In this document: piece by piece, positions 12,501 through 23,852 of the stretch
Position numbering within the stretch: the stretch's first letter is position 1
Layout of the letters: each line of letters opens with the position of its first letter
Notes under the pieces: model-generated
The model's input: the letters and a program-made list of their open reading frames with translations, nothing else
What the model was told of the DNA's origin: nothing
Database searches by the model: none
Translations under genes and position numbers: made by a program
NCBI GenBank assembly: GCA_016110215.1
Contig: JADWQD010000006.1
Location: 310,001-374,000, forward strand
DNA length: 64,000 nt
Source of the DNA: Capronia americana
Taxonomy: Eukaryota > Ascomycota > Eurotiomycetes > Chaetothyriales > Herpotrichiellaceae
Direction of reading: 5' to 3'

Positions 12501-12924
12501 AATTCCTCGCCTTGGGGCTCAACCAAAGTTCTGGCCGCATCTTGAAGTTGGTCATGCCATGTCAACTGAGTTGTATTTACTGTGTCAAGTCCGGATCGTA
12601 CTGGTTCCACAGATACTCTCCGCCTCTTGACTCTCACATTCTCCAGTTCAAGGTCATCCCCCTCACTCACACTCCAAAGACTTCCGGGACGTGTCTCAGA
12701 AGCGACTGAGGTTGACTGATCTAAAAGGCTCGGCGTAGAGTCGGTAGGAGCATTGGTTCCCGCGGAGGGCGCCACCTCATCATCGCATGTTCCGTCTAGT
12801 CCTGTACAGACTGTTGGTACGGCGTGGGATGGAATGTCCTCGGGTTTAACTGCTGTCCGTGTTATCAGTATGGTTGTTGTCTAGCCAATGCAGACCACGA
12901 ACCTTTTTGGAAGAACGGATGCAT
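9563..12924 (-). CDS. ELG1: Elg1/ATAD5-type AAA+ clamp-loader (RFC-like complex) large subunit
   Basis: Exon 1 is a 22-bp micro-exon, 12924-12903 (MHPFFQK plus one base), followed by a 50-bp intron and exon 2 at 12852-9563, 1103 aa. The N-terminal half is disordered and charged. The AAA+ core has Walker A LLVGPPGSGKTASV near residue 573 and a Walker B of the form LILFEEVDILF near 690. EEVD instead of DEAD/DEVD is characteristic of ATAD5/Elg1. Elg1 replaces Rfc1 in an RFC-like complex that unloads PCNA from chromatin after replication, in the nucleus. Downstream are the helical collar and a basic C-terminus. It is divergent from the UTP8-like gene, sharing a promoter with ACGCG elements that would fit G1/S control. 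Confidence 0.88.
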
Positions 12925-13439
12925 AGCGCCTGGCACTGTGCCATAATCTAGCACTGTCGCCATTCACCCTGGTAACATGCGTCGACGAGTTGGCCCACCA
13001 TGCAGATTGGACTTTGGCTCAATCGGTCCATTGGTTGTACGCAAGTAGACCAGAGGGAAGACAGATGCCAGGTTCTAGCGTCTGAACTGCTGTCTTGGTG
13101 TTGTCGATGTGCGGCTGCATGGGGACTGCGCGTGGTCTTGTCGAAGTGAGTTCCAAAGAAAGCGCGTCAGTGACGCGATGGGCTTTGACATGCCGGTTGA
13201 TGGAGGCTCTGCAGTGGGCGGTGCTGATAGGCCTCATTAGACGGATGATCGACCGCTAAGCGGCCCTGGACATTCACCCAGATCTGGGAAGGTGCAAGCG
13301 AGGCTTAACTGCGCGCGGGCGACTCTCCGCATGGGTGTCTCCGACGAACTTTTTGCGCTTCTTGACTTTTTTGGGGGACAACGACGCTGAGTGCCAAAGT
13401 GCCACCATATTTCCAACTTCTTAACTTCATGTATTGAAA
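12925..13439. promoter_or_regulatory. Bidirectional promoter, ELG1 / UTP8-like
   Basis: 515 bp between two divergent start codons. It contains three ACGCG cores within 50 bp (13129-13133, 13163-13167, 13173-13177), the last two as an inverted pair. ACGCG is the core of the MBF (MCB) element that drives G1/S replication genes in yeasts, which fits ELG1; binding is inferred. Confidence 0.45.
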
Positions 13440-16135
13440 ATGGATATCTCAGATCCCATCTCTCTGGCTAGATTGCCTCGAGCTAGCAGGCCAGATAGCA
13501 TCCATTTCGGTGAGGTGCACGCTGTGCGCAACGGGCTGAAAAAGCGGAGGAAAGAAATCTGCGCGGCAGTCGATGGCGACTCTGTCGGCCTCTATGAAGT
13601 AACAATACTCTGGTGGTGCATGTCTGGACCGCGTTAACAATTGACCAGATTGAGAATGGCAATATCCTGGCTTCTTTCCCTGTGCCACCTTCTTCACGGG
13701 TCCTGGGACCACCCTACTCAATCCGCGAGAAAGTTGATGGACTGAACATTCGGTGGACATACTGCGCCATAAAGAGAGACACTCTACGAGTCGAAGCCTT
13801 TCAGACGTCTGGTGACGAGTCAGCACGCCCAACGTTCTTCGCGAGCCCACCGTTGCAAGATCAAGATAGTCCTGTTACATTGCTAGACGTTCTGCAGGGA
13901 AGCGGAGGGAAGCAGGTTTTGGTCGTCCAGCAAAATGGCAATATCACAATAATCTCCGGAGATCTGCAGACTATATCATCCACAGTGTCACTGTCTTCAC
14001 AGCACGATACGAGTATCAGAATCTTGGCTATCCAGAGCGTCACACTTGCAGAGGCACAGAAAACAATTTTGAAGCAAAGACCCGATATGGCGAGTGCTGC
14101 GGAGCCAAACTCGTCATGTCTGGCAGTTGCTTACGGACAGAGTGGTCACGGCGGCTCTGTCAATACTTTCCGCTATGGCGTTTGGGCTATCGATACTGCC
14201 GGTAGGAATTTCGCATCTAGCGGGAAACATTTACTCCCGTTGTTCGAGCATGACCTCTCCCTGGCAGGAAACAGATCTGACGTCCTCAACGACAAGTCTT
14301 GTGCATTTCACTCTAGAGCGTCATACCTCTCTGTACGCGCAGGGCCCAAGTTCTTATCATACGACTTGACGGCGCTGGTACCGTTGTTGGCTTCAACATT
14401 ACACATCGGGATCAGCGGTTCTTATGAGATCATAGCCATTTCGCCAGCATTTGCCGTCTGCTCACACGATGAGACCTTGCAGCTCTACGACCTCAAGTAT
14501 CAGTCGGTGCAGGCGCAGAAGGATACGAAACAATCGAATCTCAAGCGCAAACGGGACATACGTCCCAACGAAGGCGTTGGTTCTATCGAACTTGTTGCAT
14601 ACTATCCCCAATCGGCGCGGATCATCGGAAGACGACGCCATCAGCTTGTGGCGATTGATATCACTGCTAGGGGCCCGGGGCGGCTGCTTGAAACAGGAAA
14701 CAGTCTTCTCCACAACATCGGACGTGCAATCAATGGTGCAAATTTGACTGTGAAACACCCCCAAAAGCAACTGTTATTGGAGCAGAATAAACCGACCGCG
14801 GTCACAAGATCTAGCGTGAATTGGGAGTCTGTGCGGCACCGACTCGATCAATTTACCCTGTCTGGTGACGTTGCCGGCTTTGAGACCATGGTGGCCGATG
14901 AAATCTGGAAAACTCACTCGGTTGACGAATTGCCTGAAACCGGTACCACCGTCCCGGACTTCAAGGTCAATTACGTACTGTCCAAGATTTTCCAACCAGT
15001 TGTTGGCTCGAATGCTGACGACAACGATCGAAGTGCCACTCAAAAACACGTGAAGATTCAGTTCTACTCGCCCAAACTCATCTCATGGATCTCGAGCCAA
15101 GGTTTACTCTCCAGCCGAGGCGTTGAAAGGGCACTTCAGAGCACCGCGTCCAACGCCCCCCCAAGACTTGGTGCCCATGCCATTGCACAGGCCCTAATCG
15201 ATGCCGATCCATCTTGTGACTTACTGGTGAGCTGCATTGAAAACGGCTTCAGTCCGTATGTTGAGGAACAAGCGGCTGTGGTTCAGCTGTTGATTCAAAG
15301 AGCTCTTGACTCGTTGTCAGAAACCCCGGTTGCAGAAGCGGAATCACAAGCAAACGGAACAATGGATATTGACTTGGTGTCTGATACCGCGGAGACGCAT
15401 GTCCAGACGTTGACCGCCACGTCAACAGAGAACCCTTGGTTGCCCATGCAAGGAGCGTTGATCGCAGCCTTGGACAGGTTCGGCACCGCGGCAAGCTCGA
15501 CGATATCTTCGAATCTGAGAGGGCTGCTCTCACAGAGAGAAGTCCTAGCTTTAATTCAATTCCTACGGCAGCAACTGTTCAAAGCTGGTCACACTCGATC
15601 GCTCCAGAGCCTGCCGATGACTGAGGAGGAGACGCGTACGGTCAGATTTGACGCCATGATCAAGTTGTTGTCCGCCTGCGTTGACGCTATGGGACCACTG
15701 GGATTCTTTGCTGCTTTGGATAATAAGGACTTCGTCGACACCCTCATACCAGAGCTGGTTACGGAAGTCACGAATGCAAAGCAGAGCTTGGACGACGTGG
15801 CAGAACTTCGAGGTATTCTGCGGGAGGCTTTACGCTATCAGGAATCTGTTCAAAGACAGCGGGTGGCCGGTGCTGGCTCTCGGGCTCACGCGGCGAGCAA
15901 TGCCCTGCAGCAGCGGCCTGGGGCTATCGTGACAGTGTACTCAGAGGCTGTTGAGGGCGGAGAAAACCTCCACTCCGGATCGGTGTTACCTCTCAGCTTG
16001 AAGGCACAGGACGTTGTCACTGCTGCGAAGATCAGAAAGGGTGGAGGGCAGGTCAAACAACGGAGCGTCCGACAGAAGAGGATGTTAGAGCGGAGGAACA
16101 AAGGCGAATACTCTTTTGAGCGACTAGTATTGTGA
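13440..16135 (+). CDS. UTP8: Utp8-like t-UTP / small-subunit processome protein
   Basis: Exons 13440-13598 and 13649-16135 (50-bp intron, phase 0), 881 aa. The ATG at 13440 (MDISDPISLARLPRASRP) sits at the end of the divergent promoter. Residues 1-350 are rich in short beta strands, as in the Utp8 beta-propeller. The rest is helical, and the extreme C-terminus is basic (RQKRMLERRNKGEYSFERLVL). This architecture and C-terminal signature match fungal Utp8, a t-UTP subcomplex subunit needed for rDNA transcription and 18S rRNA processing in the nucleolus; yeast Utp8 also acts in tRNA export. Assignment rests on overall pattern and the terminal motif, not on a catalytic site. Confidence 0.72.
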
Positions 16136-16763
16136 TGTAGATAGCGGTGCAAGATGGGAAATGTCAGAAGCTGGATCATATCCACTTTGTCAATCATGCT
16201 GGTAAAACACATCTCCCCAATCCGGCTGGACCATGCAGAAGCGAGATATCAAACCCCCAGTGACCCCCCTACCTGGACTCGGGGAGATGCAGTAGCCTCG
16301 GGATGTGATTGGCTATTTGCGGAGTTCACGAGGCTAGCCTCGTTCAGGCTCCATCGCAACTCCATGCATGCGCCAGCGACTCCAGTTCCCACCTCACACC
16401 TCCGCTCGCTCAGACTTTTAAGCGTTCACGCTGTCCTGATTCTCGCCGTTTCCTCTAGGCTCTAAGATTCCGCCCGAGTCTCTCTCCTACGCTCCCCTGC
16501 TGGCCAAGCGACGAGCATAGCCCCTGACAGACGCCCTTGACTCGATTGCAGACGAGCAACCCACTGCGTCGACGAGGGGACTCGAGAGCTGTCTGAGAGG
16601 TACTGAGCTGGCTCCGTTTGCTCAGAAGCCGACTCGAGTCTGTCTCCGAGCCATCCTGCTCCGACAGAGCCGCGAGGTGTTCTAAGGGATAACACCCTTG
16701 CCGTGGCGGGGCTGTACCGTTAATGTCTAAGCGCCGCATACCGATCAGCCCTTGACGCAAACA
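16136..16763. promoter_or_regulatory. Upstream region of STE50
   Basis: 628 bp with no convincing gene on either strand. It is C/T-rich between 16380 and 16500, and several CGAGTC/GACTCG half-palindromes occur between 16480 and 16640. It probably contains the UTP8-like 3' UTR and the STE50 promoter and leader. Confidence 0.4.
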
Positions 16764-18515
16764 ATGGCCTACCCAAGCGGCACCACCTACCACGCTGACT
16801 CTGACGCCGACGACGAGTATGAACGGAGTGTCATGACCTCGCCTACTCAGCTACATACCGACTCGGAGACCTCATCTGACCCGCCATCGAACGAACATAC
16901 ACCCACGACCTTTGATATACCAGGGGACGATTCAGGGTTGCCGAGGACGATAATAACAGAATGGACTCCGGAGGAGTGTGCACAATTCGTGTCAAGTCTG
17001 AACTTGAGGCAGTATTGCCAGGCCTTCGTCGGTAAGGCACGCCTTGGAGACAGAAGCGAGGCTTCCATTGGCTAACTAGGCATAGAACATGGCATTGAAG
17101 GAGAAGCGCTTGTGGCCCTCAAGCATGACGAACTCAAGGAGATGGGCATTGCCAGCGTCGGTCATCGCCTTACAATCCTGAAGAACGTCTACGACATGAA
17201 GGTCAATCAAGACATTCCCGTTGAACCGGACGACTATGTCCCGCCGAGTGGGCCACTCATCCTCCCCCTTGTTGAAGCATGACTGACTCTTTCTTCAGCC
17301 GCCGAGCAGAACCCCCAGCATGAGATGGCGACCAAAGACGATATTCAGCGACTCGCCAGATCCATCCTTCGACTTCGAGACGAGCGAATAGCCCAAGCGG
17401 AAGCGCAGTTAACCAGGCTAGCAGATGACTACCGGAAACTGCGGCAGGAATTGCTCCCCGTCTTCAAGATGTCCAAGGAACGCTCAGAACCGCTGCCCTA
17501 TGCTCCTTACCAAAACACCTCCATCAGCCCCGAAATATACCAGCCGGACATCGTGTCTCCTCCCATCACCACCCAACCCGTCCCCGAAAAGACCAGCCTC
17601 ACACGCACATTCTCAAAGAAACTGGGCCTCAGCTCAACACCCAAGAATAACTCCCCGACACACATCCCCAGCACGATACACGAGGGTAGGGCTTTCAACA
17701 CCGAGAACGGAGGCCTCGATCCCTCCGCCGCAGCAAGCCTTGCCTCAAACTCACTAACCGCCCAAATGTCGGGGGGTGCCTTACCTCATCCCTCTCCCGG
17801 AGTCCCTTCACCAACGTCCCCTCTACCCTACCAGCATCAGCCCCTCGCCGCGCGCTCATACCAACGAGAAGGAAGTAGCGGCATAAGCGCCATCCCGCGC
17901 TACGACGGGGCGGACGACCGCGCCGTGACCATCGAGCGAGACCGCGACCCTCCCACATCTGCGAAATCCGTCTCCGCAAAGTTAAACCCCTCTAATTCGA
18001 CCATATCAAACGCGTCGACTCTTATTCCGTCACGCGAAATGTCCGCCAGTGTGCCACCGCAACTACCCTCAAGCGCAGCTGTGGGCCACACCCCTCACAG
18101 CCGCGACAAAGACCCACCCTCCAGTGGTGGAGGTGACGCGCCCTCCGTCGAGATCTTTAAATCCTTCCGCGTGGGCCTCGAAGATCCATGTTATAAAGTC
18201 CTCCCCGCCGCACTGCGGAAGTACAATATACAAGCTGATTGGCGGCAATACGCACTATACATTGTATACGGGGACCAGGAAAGATGCGTGGGGCTTGAGG
18301 AGAAGCCATTGGCATTGTTCAAGGACCTCGATAGGGAAGGCAAGAAGCCAATGTTTATGTTGAGGAAGCTCGCGAATCCGATGGTTGGAGAGCCGGTGAC
18401 GGCGGGGCTGGGCATGAAGCCGCCGATACAAGCCGTTGGGCAGGGAGCAAGTGTTGGTTTAGGTGGTGGTGGCGGTCCGGCCGGGATGAGGCCACTACCG
18501 GGTGGTGTACTATAA
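16764..18515 (+). CDS. STE50: Ste50-type MAPK adaptor (SAM + RA domains)
   Basis: Exons 16764-17031, 17086-17247 and 17299-18515, in frame, 548 aa. A SAM domain spans about 64-128 (WTPEECAQFVSSLNLRQYCQAFVEHGIEG...LKEMGIASVGHRLTILK, the middle completed by the first splice). A Ser/Pro-rich linker follows, then a Ras-association domain at about 426-502 (SFRVGLEDPCYKVLPAALRKYNI...MFMLRKL). A Gly-rich tail follows. Ste50 binds the MAPKKK Ste11 through its SAM domain and small GTPases through its RA domain, and is needed for mating, filamentation and osmostress signalling and, in pathogens, appressorium formation. The in-frame ATG at 17325 is internal and not the start. Confidence 0.92.
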
Positions 18516-19048
18516 CATAGAAGGGCGAGAGCGACTTTGTTTGGATATACATGGCTGGGATAGCGAGCTAGTCGAGTGTAAATGGAAAGGCGGTTTCGGT
18601 TGACGCCGACGAGTCGGTTATCGAGTGGATTTCTGCGCCCGAGCACACTGCTGCTTGACTTCCTGTGACTGCCTGTACCCTGCCTCTGGTTTAAGAACCT
18701 TCATATCCATGCCCAAAATGCATCCTTGGCCAATGATCTAAAGCCAACCGAACCGTCCAAAGATCGAGGTCCTGGTCTCCGCCTGCAACGCCGTCGCTAT
18801 GATCACCGTGGCTGCTCAGAAAGCGCACGGATGCTTCCAACCTCGGTCATCTTTATTCTCAATCAGCGCCTCGTTCTCTTCTCGTCCGCTTCGATCCTCC
18901 AGGCTCTAGAATTTTCCAGCCCATTTGCATCGAGTCGAGGTTCGTACTGTACTGATCCTTCCTCGACGTACACCCGCAATGCACCTCTTCTTCAACACCT
19001 CCTCTTTCGGTGTCCTAGCACCGTCTGTTTTTTTCCCGTAGACTTCAG
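18516..19048. other. Gene-free stretch between convergent genes
   Basis: 533 bp between the 3' ends of STE50 and the minus-strand gene at 19049. A long plus-strand frame covering 18726-19634 crosses it, but it lacks an ATG start and family features and is treated as a shadow. I see no other element. Confidence 0.45.
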
Positions 19049-19603
19049 TCAGTCGTCGTCGTCATCTCGCACGGGTTCGACCACTTCTGCAATCTGCTCT
19101 TGTAGGAAGCCAATAGCGAGTTCCACGGTAGCGAGCGGTATCCTCACATCTGGAAGGCCATCGGGCCCGCCGGACCATTCCTTTGATAAAGCGATGGCGT
19201 TATTGCCATTATTTGCCACTGCCACTGCCCCAGACCCAGTCGTAGCCGTGGTGCCTGCGCCGTTCACCTCCTTGCTTTTGTCGTTACTGCTGGCGGAGGT
19301 AGCACTGCCGCTGCCGCCACTCTCCTCCTTGGGTGTCTTGGCCCGACGCATGACTTCCGCCATCAACTCGGGGAATGTGTCGCATTTTCCGTTGCGGAGG
19401 AGTTCCAGCGCCAGGGCTTTGACCCGGTCGGTCCAGCCTGTGCGGTTTAGAGAGTCAGAGAGCAGGTTTGATAGTTCGGGAATGGCGTTCGTGTTGGCGC
19501 GCAGGTGGGCTATGAGGGCCTGGGAGGTAGCTGGGGGGAGTTTGGGCGTTGAGGCTGTCAAGGAGGGCGGGCATGGGATGGTTTTTTCGCTTGGTTCCTC
19601 CAT
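19049..19603 (-). CDS. Conserved-looking small protein of unknown function
   Basis: Single exon, 184 aa, starting MEEPSEKTIPCPPSL. The N-terminal part is predicted helical (SQALIAHLRANTNAIPELSNLLSDSLNRTGWTDRVK, CDTFPELMAEVMRRAK), with a Ser/Gly/Thr-rich linker and a second helical segment (RIPLATVELAIGFLQEQIAEVVEPV) ending in a DDDDD tail. Sequence texture (two structured blocks, acidic tail) suggests a real nuclear or chromatin-associated protein, but I cannot name a family. It is divergent from CDC48 by about 1 kb. Confidence 0.65.
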   Translation of the reverse strand: MEEPSEKTIPCPPSLTASTPKLPPATSQALIAHLRANTNAIPELSNLLSDSLNRTGWTDRVKALALELLRNGKCDTFPELMAEVMRRAKTPKEESGGSGSATSASSNDKSKEVNGAGTTATTGSGAVAVANNGNNAIALSKEWSGGPDGLPDVRIPLATVELAIGFLQEQIAEVVEPVRDDDDD

Positions 19604-20653
19604 CTTGACCGCGGCCCTGGCTGGAGAAGACTAGAGCGCGGACCAGACGTGAATAAGTGTCACACGACTCGTCAGAGATCCTATGTCACTGAGGGGGCGG
19701 TTGGTGACAGCGGCGTGCTGTGTTGCTATCAGGTTGGGAGCGATGACAGCTACTGTCCAGCAGTGCTGAAGCGAACAAAACAAGTGCCACAAATTAATGG
19801 AGTTATTACAGTCCGCCGAGGCTGAAGGGAGTTTGTTATTAGTGTGCTTGATATGAAGTACAGTGAAGCGGTAGTGAGAAGATCTTCTTGTATTCAACCT
19901 GCCGTAAGTGGCATGTGCGGAGAAATATATGGCAGCAGAACGGAATGGCCCTGGGCAACGAATCCATTGCACCGAACCGCAGGCGATGGGCCTGAGCATT
20001 GCTGGTTGAGTTTCATAGTGTGCTCATTGATCGCCATTGTCATTGCGGAATTCACCATGTGTCGTAGGCGGCAAGCATCAAATTCATCAGGATGAACCTC
20101 CAAAACACAGCGCCACCACTCAGGACTTGCATTTAACACAAGGCTTTACTCCAGCCTTGCCACCCGCATAGAGAAGACGTACGATGGCAGGCATCCGGTA
20201 TCCAGCAGGGCGGGTCCTGGAGAGGATGAAACGCGGCTTCATACTAGTCGTACGGCTTTGTCAAATCGGTGAAAGTGTAGTCATAGTGGCCAGCGACTTT
20301 AAACCCGAGAGGTTCTTACCACAAGCTTCGATATCGTTCTTTGGATGCAGGCTGCAGAAGGCGACGTATGTGACGAATGACGGTCATTTGAAAGTGGCCA
20401 AGACGGTCGTTTCTCCTGCGCTTCAAGTTGACTTCACCATCAGTCCTTTTGAAGACATTCACCTTCTACTGCCATCTCTCACTATCTCAAGGTTCTCGCT
20501 CCTATAAGAGAGTCCTTGTTGGTCTGTTTTCTCCCTCTCCAGCGTTTGTATCCCACTCTTCCAGGGACCCGCGCGTCTACCGCAACTACACCACCAACAC
20601 CTTGAAATCCCACGTTAAGCAATACCTCGGATCGATTTCGACGGACCGCCAAG
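19604..20653. promoter_or_regulatory. Divergent upstream region of CDC48
   Basis: 1.05 kb with no convincing gene. It contains a TATA-like TATAAG at 20503-20508 and CTTGCCACC at 20156-20164, one mismatch from the reverse of the proteasome-associated control element GGTGGCAAA that regulates proteasome genes and CDC48 in budding yeast. Use of that element here is inferred. Confidence 0.4.
20503..20508 (+). promoter_or_regulatory. TATA-like box upstream of CDC48
   Basis: TATAAG within CCTATAAGAG, about 150 bp before the CDC48 ATG and followed by a pyrimidine-rich stretch. Confidence 0.4.
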
Positions 20654-23335
20654 ATGTCTGCTGAACCTGATCGCGCTCACGAGAAGAAGAAGGTCAATCT
20701 ACAGTATGTGCTGATGTCCCAAAACTTGCAAGATCCTTGGCTAACTCAAGCTACAGTGACGCCTCTGGCGCAGAGAAACGAGAAGTGAGGACCTCTCAGA
20801 GGAGCTAAGTTGCGAAGAGCCTGAACTGACACTGCATGTAGGAGCTCGATACCTCAACAGCCATCCTGAAAAAGAAGAAGAAGCCCAACTCTTTGATGTA
20901 AGTTGAAAAGTGCTCGGATCGGTTATGAATCGAGGCTGACAAATGATCACAGCGTTACCGATGCCACCAACGATGACAACTCCATTATTGCCCTGTCAAA
21001 CAACACCATGGAGACGTTACAGCTCTTCAGAGGCGATACCGTGCTCGTCAAGGGCAAGAAGCGCAAAGACACTGTCTTGATCGTGCTCGCCGATGACGAT
21101 CTTGAGGATGGCAACGCCCGCATCAACAGAGTGGTTCGCCACAATCTCAGAGTCAAGCATGGCGACATCATCACTGTCCACCCTTGCCCTGACATCAAAT
21201 ATGTAAGTCGTGTCCTGCTCCTTGCTCTTTCACAAGGTCTAACAACATCTCCGCAGGCCAAGCGCATTGCTGTTCTTCCGATCGCAGACACTGTTGAAGG
21301 CTTGACCGGCTCTCTCTTCGATGTCTTCCTTGCTCCCTACTTCCGCGAGGCCTACCGACCGGTTCGACAAGGCGATCTGTTCACCGTCCGAGCCAGTATG
21401 AGACAAGTCGAATTCAAAGTCGTCGAGGTTGATCCTCCTGAATATGGCATTGTGGCACAAGATACCGTCATCCACTGCGAAGGTGACCCGATTCAGCGTG
21501 AAGATGAAGAAGGAAATCTCAACGAGGTCGGATATGATGATATTGGTGGCTGCAGAAAACAGATGGCTCAGATTCGAGAGCTGGTCGAATTGCCGTTGCG
21601 ACATCCTCAACTCTTTAAGTCTATCGGCATTAAGCCCCCTCGTGGCATCCTCATGTTCGGTCCTCCCGGTACTGGTAAGACACTCATGGCTCGAGCCGTT
21701 GCCAACGAAACCGGTGCCTTTTTCTTCCTGATCAACGGTCCCGAGATCATGTCAAAGATGGCTGGTGAATCAGAGTCCAACCTTCGAAAGGCCTTCGAGG
21801 AAGCTGAGAAGAACTCACCTGCCATCATCTTCATCGACGAAATTGATTCTATTGCACCCAAGCGAGAGAAGACCAATGGCGAGGTTGAACGACGTGTCGT
21901 CTCTCAATTGCTCACTCTCATGGACGGCATGAAGGCTCGTTCCAACGTTGTTGTCATGGCCGCCACCAACCGACCGAACTCCATCGATCCAGCTCTTCGC
22001 CGATTTGGCCGTTTCGATCGAGAAGTCGACATTGGTATTCCAGACCCCACTGGCCGTCTTGAGATCCTTCAGATCCACACCAAGAACATGAAGTTGGCAG
22101 AAGATGTTGACCTTGAATCCATCGCCGCCGAGACTCACGGCTACGTTGGCTCCGATATTGCATCCCTCTGCTCCGAGGCTGCCATGCAGCAGATTCGTGA
22201 GAAGATGGATCTCATTGATCTCGACGAGGACACCATCGATGCCGAAGTCTTGGACTCACTGGGTGTTACCATGGAGAACTTCCGGTTCGCTCTGGGCGTT
22301 TCCAACCCATCTGCTCTCCGCGAAGTTGCAGTTGTGGAGGTTCCCAATGTCCGCTGGGACGATATCGGCGGTCTCGAGAACGTCAAGCGCGAACTTATCG
22401 AATCCGTCCAATATCCCGTCGACCACCCTGAGAAGTTCCTCAAGTTCGGCCTTTCACCGTCCAGAGGTGTCTTATTTTATGGACCCCCTGGTACTGGTAA
22501 GACTATGCTTGCCAAGGCTGTGGCCAACGAGTGTGCGGCAAATTTCATCTCTGTTAAGGGTCCTGAGCTTCTAAGTATGTGGTTCGGCGAATCCGAGTCT
22601 AACATTCGAGATATCTTCGACAAGGCCCGTGCCGCGGCGCCTTGCGTGGTCTTCCTGGACGAACTTGATTCCATCGCCAAGTCTCGCGGTGGCTCTCTCG
22701 GTGATGCTGGTGGTGCGTCTGACCGTGTCGTCAACCAGCTTCTCACTGAAATGGACGGCATGACCTCGAAGAAGAACGTGTTCGTCATCGGCGCCACCAA
22801 TCGACCTGAGCAGCTCGACAACGCTCTTTGCCGACCTGGCCGTCTCGATACCCTCGTCTATGTACCACTCCCCGACGAGGCTTCCCGTGAAGGTATCTTG
22901 AGAGCACAGCTTCGCAAGACTCCAGTCGCTCCAGACGTCGATCTCAAGTTCATTGCCAGCAAAACCCACGGATTCTCCGGTGCCGACTTGGGCTTTGTCA
23001 CTCAACGCGCTGTCAAACTTGCCATCAAGGAGTCGATTGCTGCCGACATTGAGAGACAGAAGGAGCGAGAAGCAGCTGGTGAGGGCGCCATGGACACGGA
23101 TGACGCTGAAGACCCTGTTCCTGAATTGACTCGCCGACATTTCGAAGAGGCCATGTCATCCGCCCGACGATCAGTCAGCGATGTTGAGATTCGCCGCTAC
23201 GAAGCTTTTGCTCAGGCGATGAAGCAGAGTGGTGGCAGTGCATTCTTCAAGTTCCCCCAGGCTGGCCAGGACGCCGAAAATGCCAACGGCAATGGTTTCG
23301 GTGATGCCGGCAACGACGACAGCTTGTACGATTAA
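20654..23335 (+). CDS. CDC48: Cdc48/p97 AAA+ ATPase
   Basis: Exons 20654-20703, 20757-20784, 20842-20897, 20953-21202 and 21257-23335, all in frame, 820 aa, the normal length for Cdc48. The short 5' exons encode MSAEPDRAHEKKKVN-LHDASGAEKRE-ELDTSTA. An N-domain is followed by two AAA+ rings. D1 has GPPGTGKT near residue 263 and FIDEID near 318; D2 has GPPGTGKT near 537 and FLDELDSIAKSRGG near 592. SRH segments (AATNRPNSID, GATNRPEQLD) are intact. The acidic C-terminus ends DDSLYD, close to the conserved phosphorylatable Tyr tail. It is the ubiquitin-selective segregase of ERAD and chromatin protein extraction, as a hexamer in cytosol and nucleus. Confidence 0.98.
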
Positions 23336-23852
23336 AGGCGGTGGGATTTGAGATGGGCTGGTTGATCCGGACACAGCTGCTTTAATAAGAAGCATTGTCC
23401 AACACACGGTTAACGGCGTTGAGAATCGCATGCTCACGAGGCAGAAAGGAAAGCACGGTTGCACCAACCGAAGCGGTGACGGTTGTGGTGAGGCTTGAAA
23501 TGTCCTTCAGATCATCAGTCAGCCATGCAGATTTGTATTGTACCTTCTACTTAGACACATGAAGCTGCGAGGGGAAATAATAGAATGGTTGACTTGACAC
23601 TTGACTATTAACTCTAGATGTGCCACAGTAAACGTGCCTTGGAGTGAGTTGTGCTTATGTAGTAACATGGCAGCCTTGTGCACGATGATGCAAAGGACTG
23701 GAAAGCGGCTGTTCCGGGGATGCCGCCCGCTCGCTCATCTCTCTTTCTCCATCGTGGTTTAATTTCCGAATCCACCACCATCAGACATTCCTTTGTTTCG
23801 CCGTCCTTTACCTAAAGTATTTCCTTCCTGTCGAGTAGTAACTGTATTGAAT
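23336..23852. other. Intergenic stretch CDC48-KEI1
   Basis: 517 bp between two genes on the same strand. I see no additional gene, repeat or RNA; it is probably the CDC48 terminator and KEI1 promoter. Confidence 0.4.

Noticed and set aside
18726..19634. Plus-strand frame of 302 codons
   Set aside because: It starts at TTG, has no family features and low-complexity Ser/Leu/Pro composition, and lies antisense to a better minus-strand gene (19049-19603) with an ATG and structured regions.
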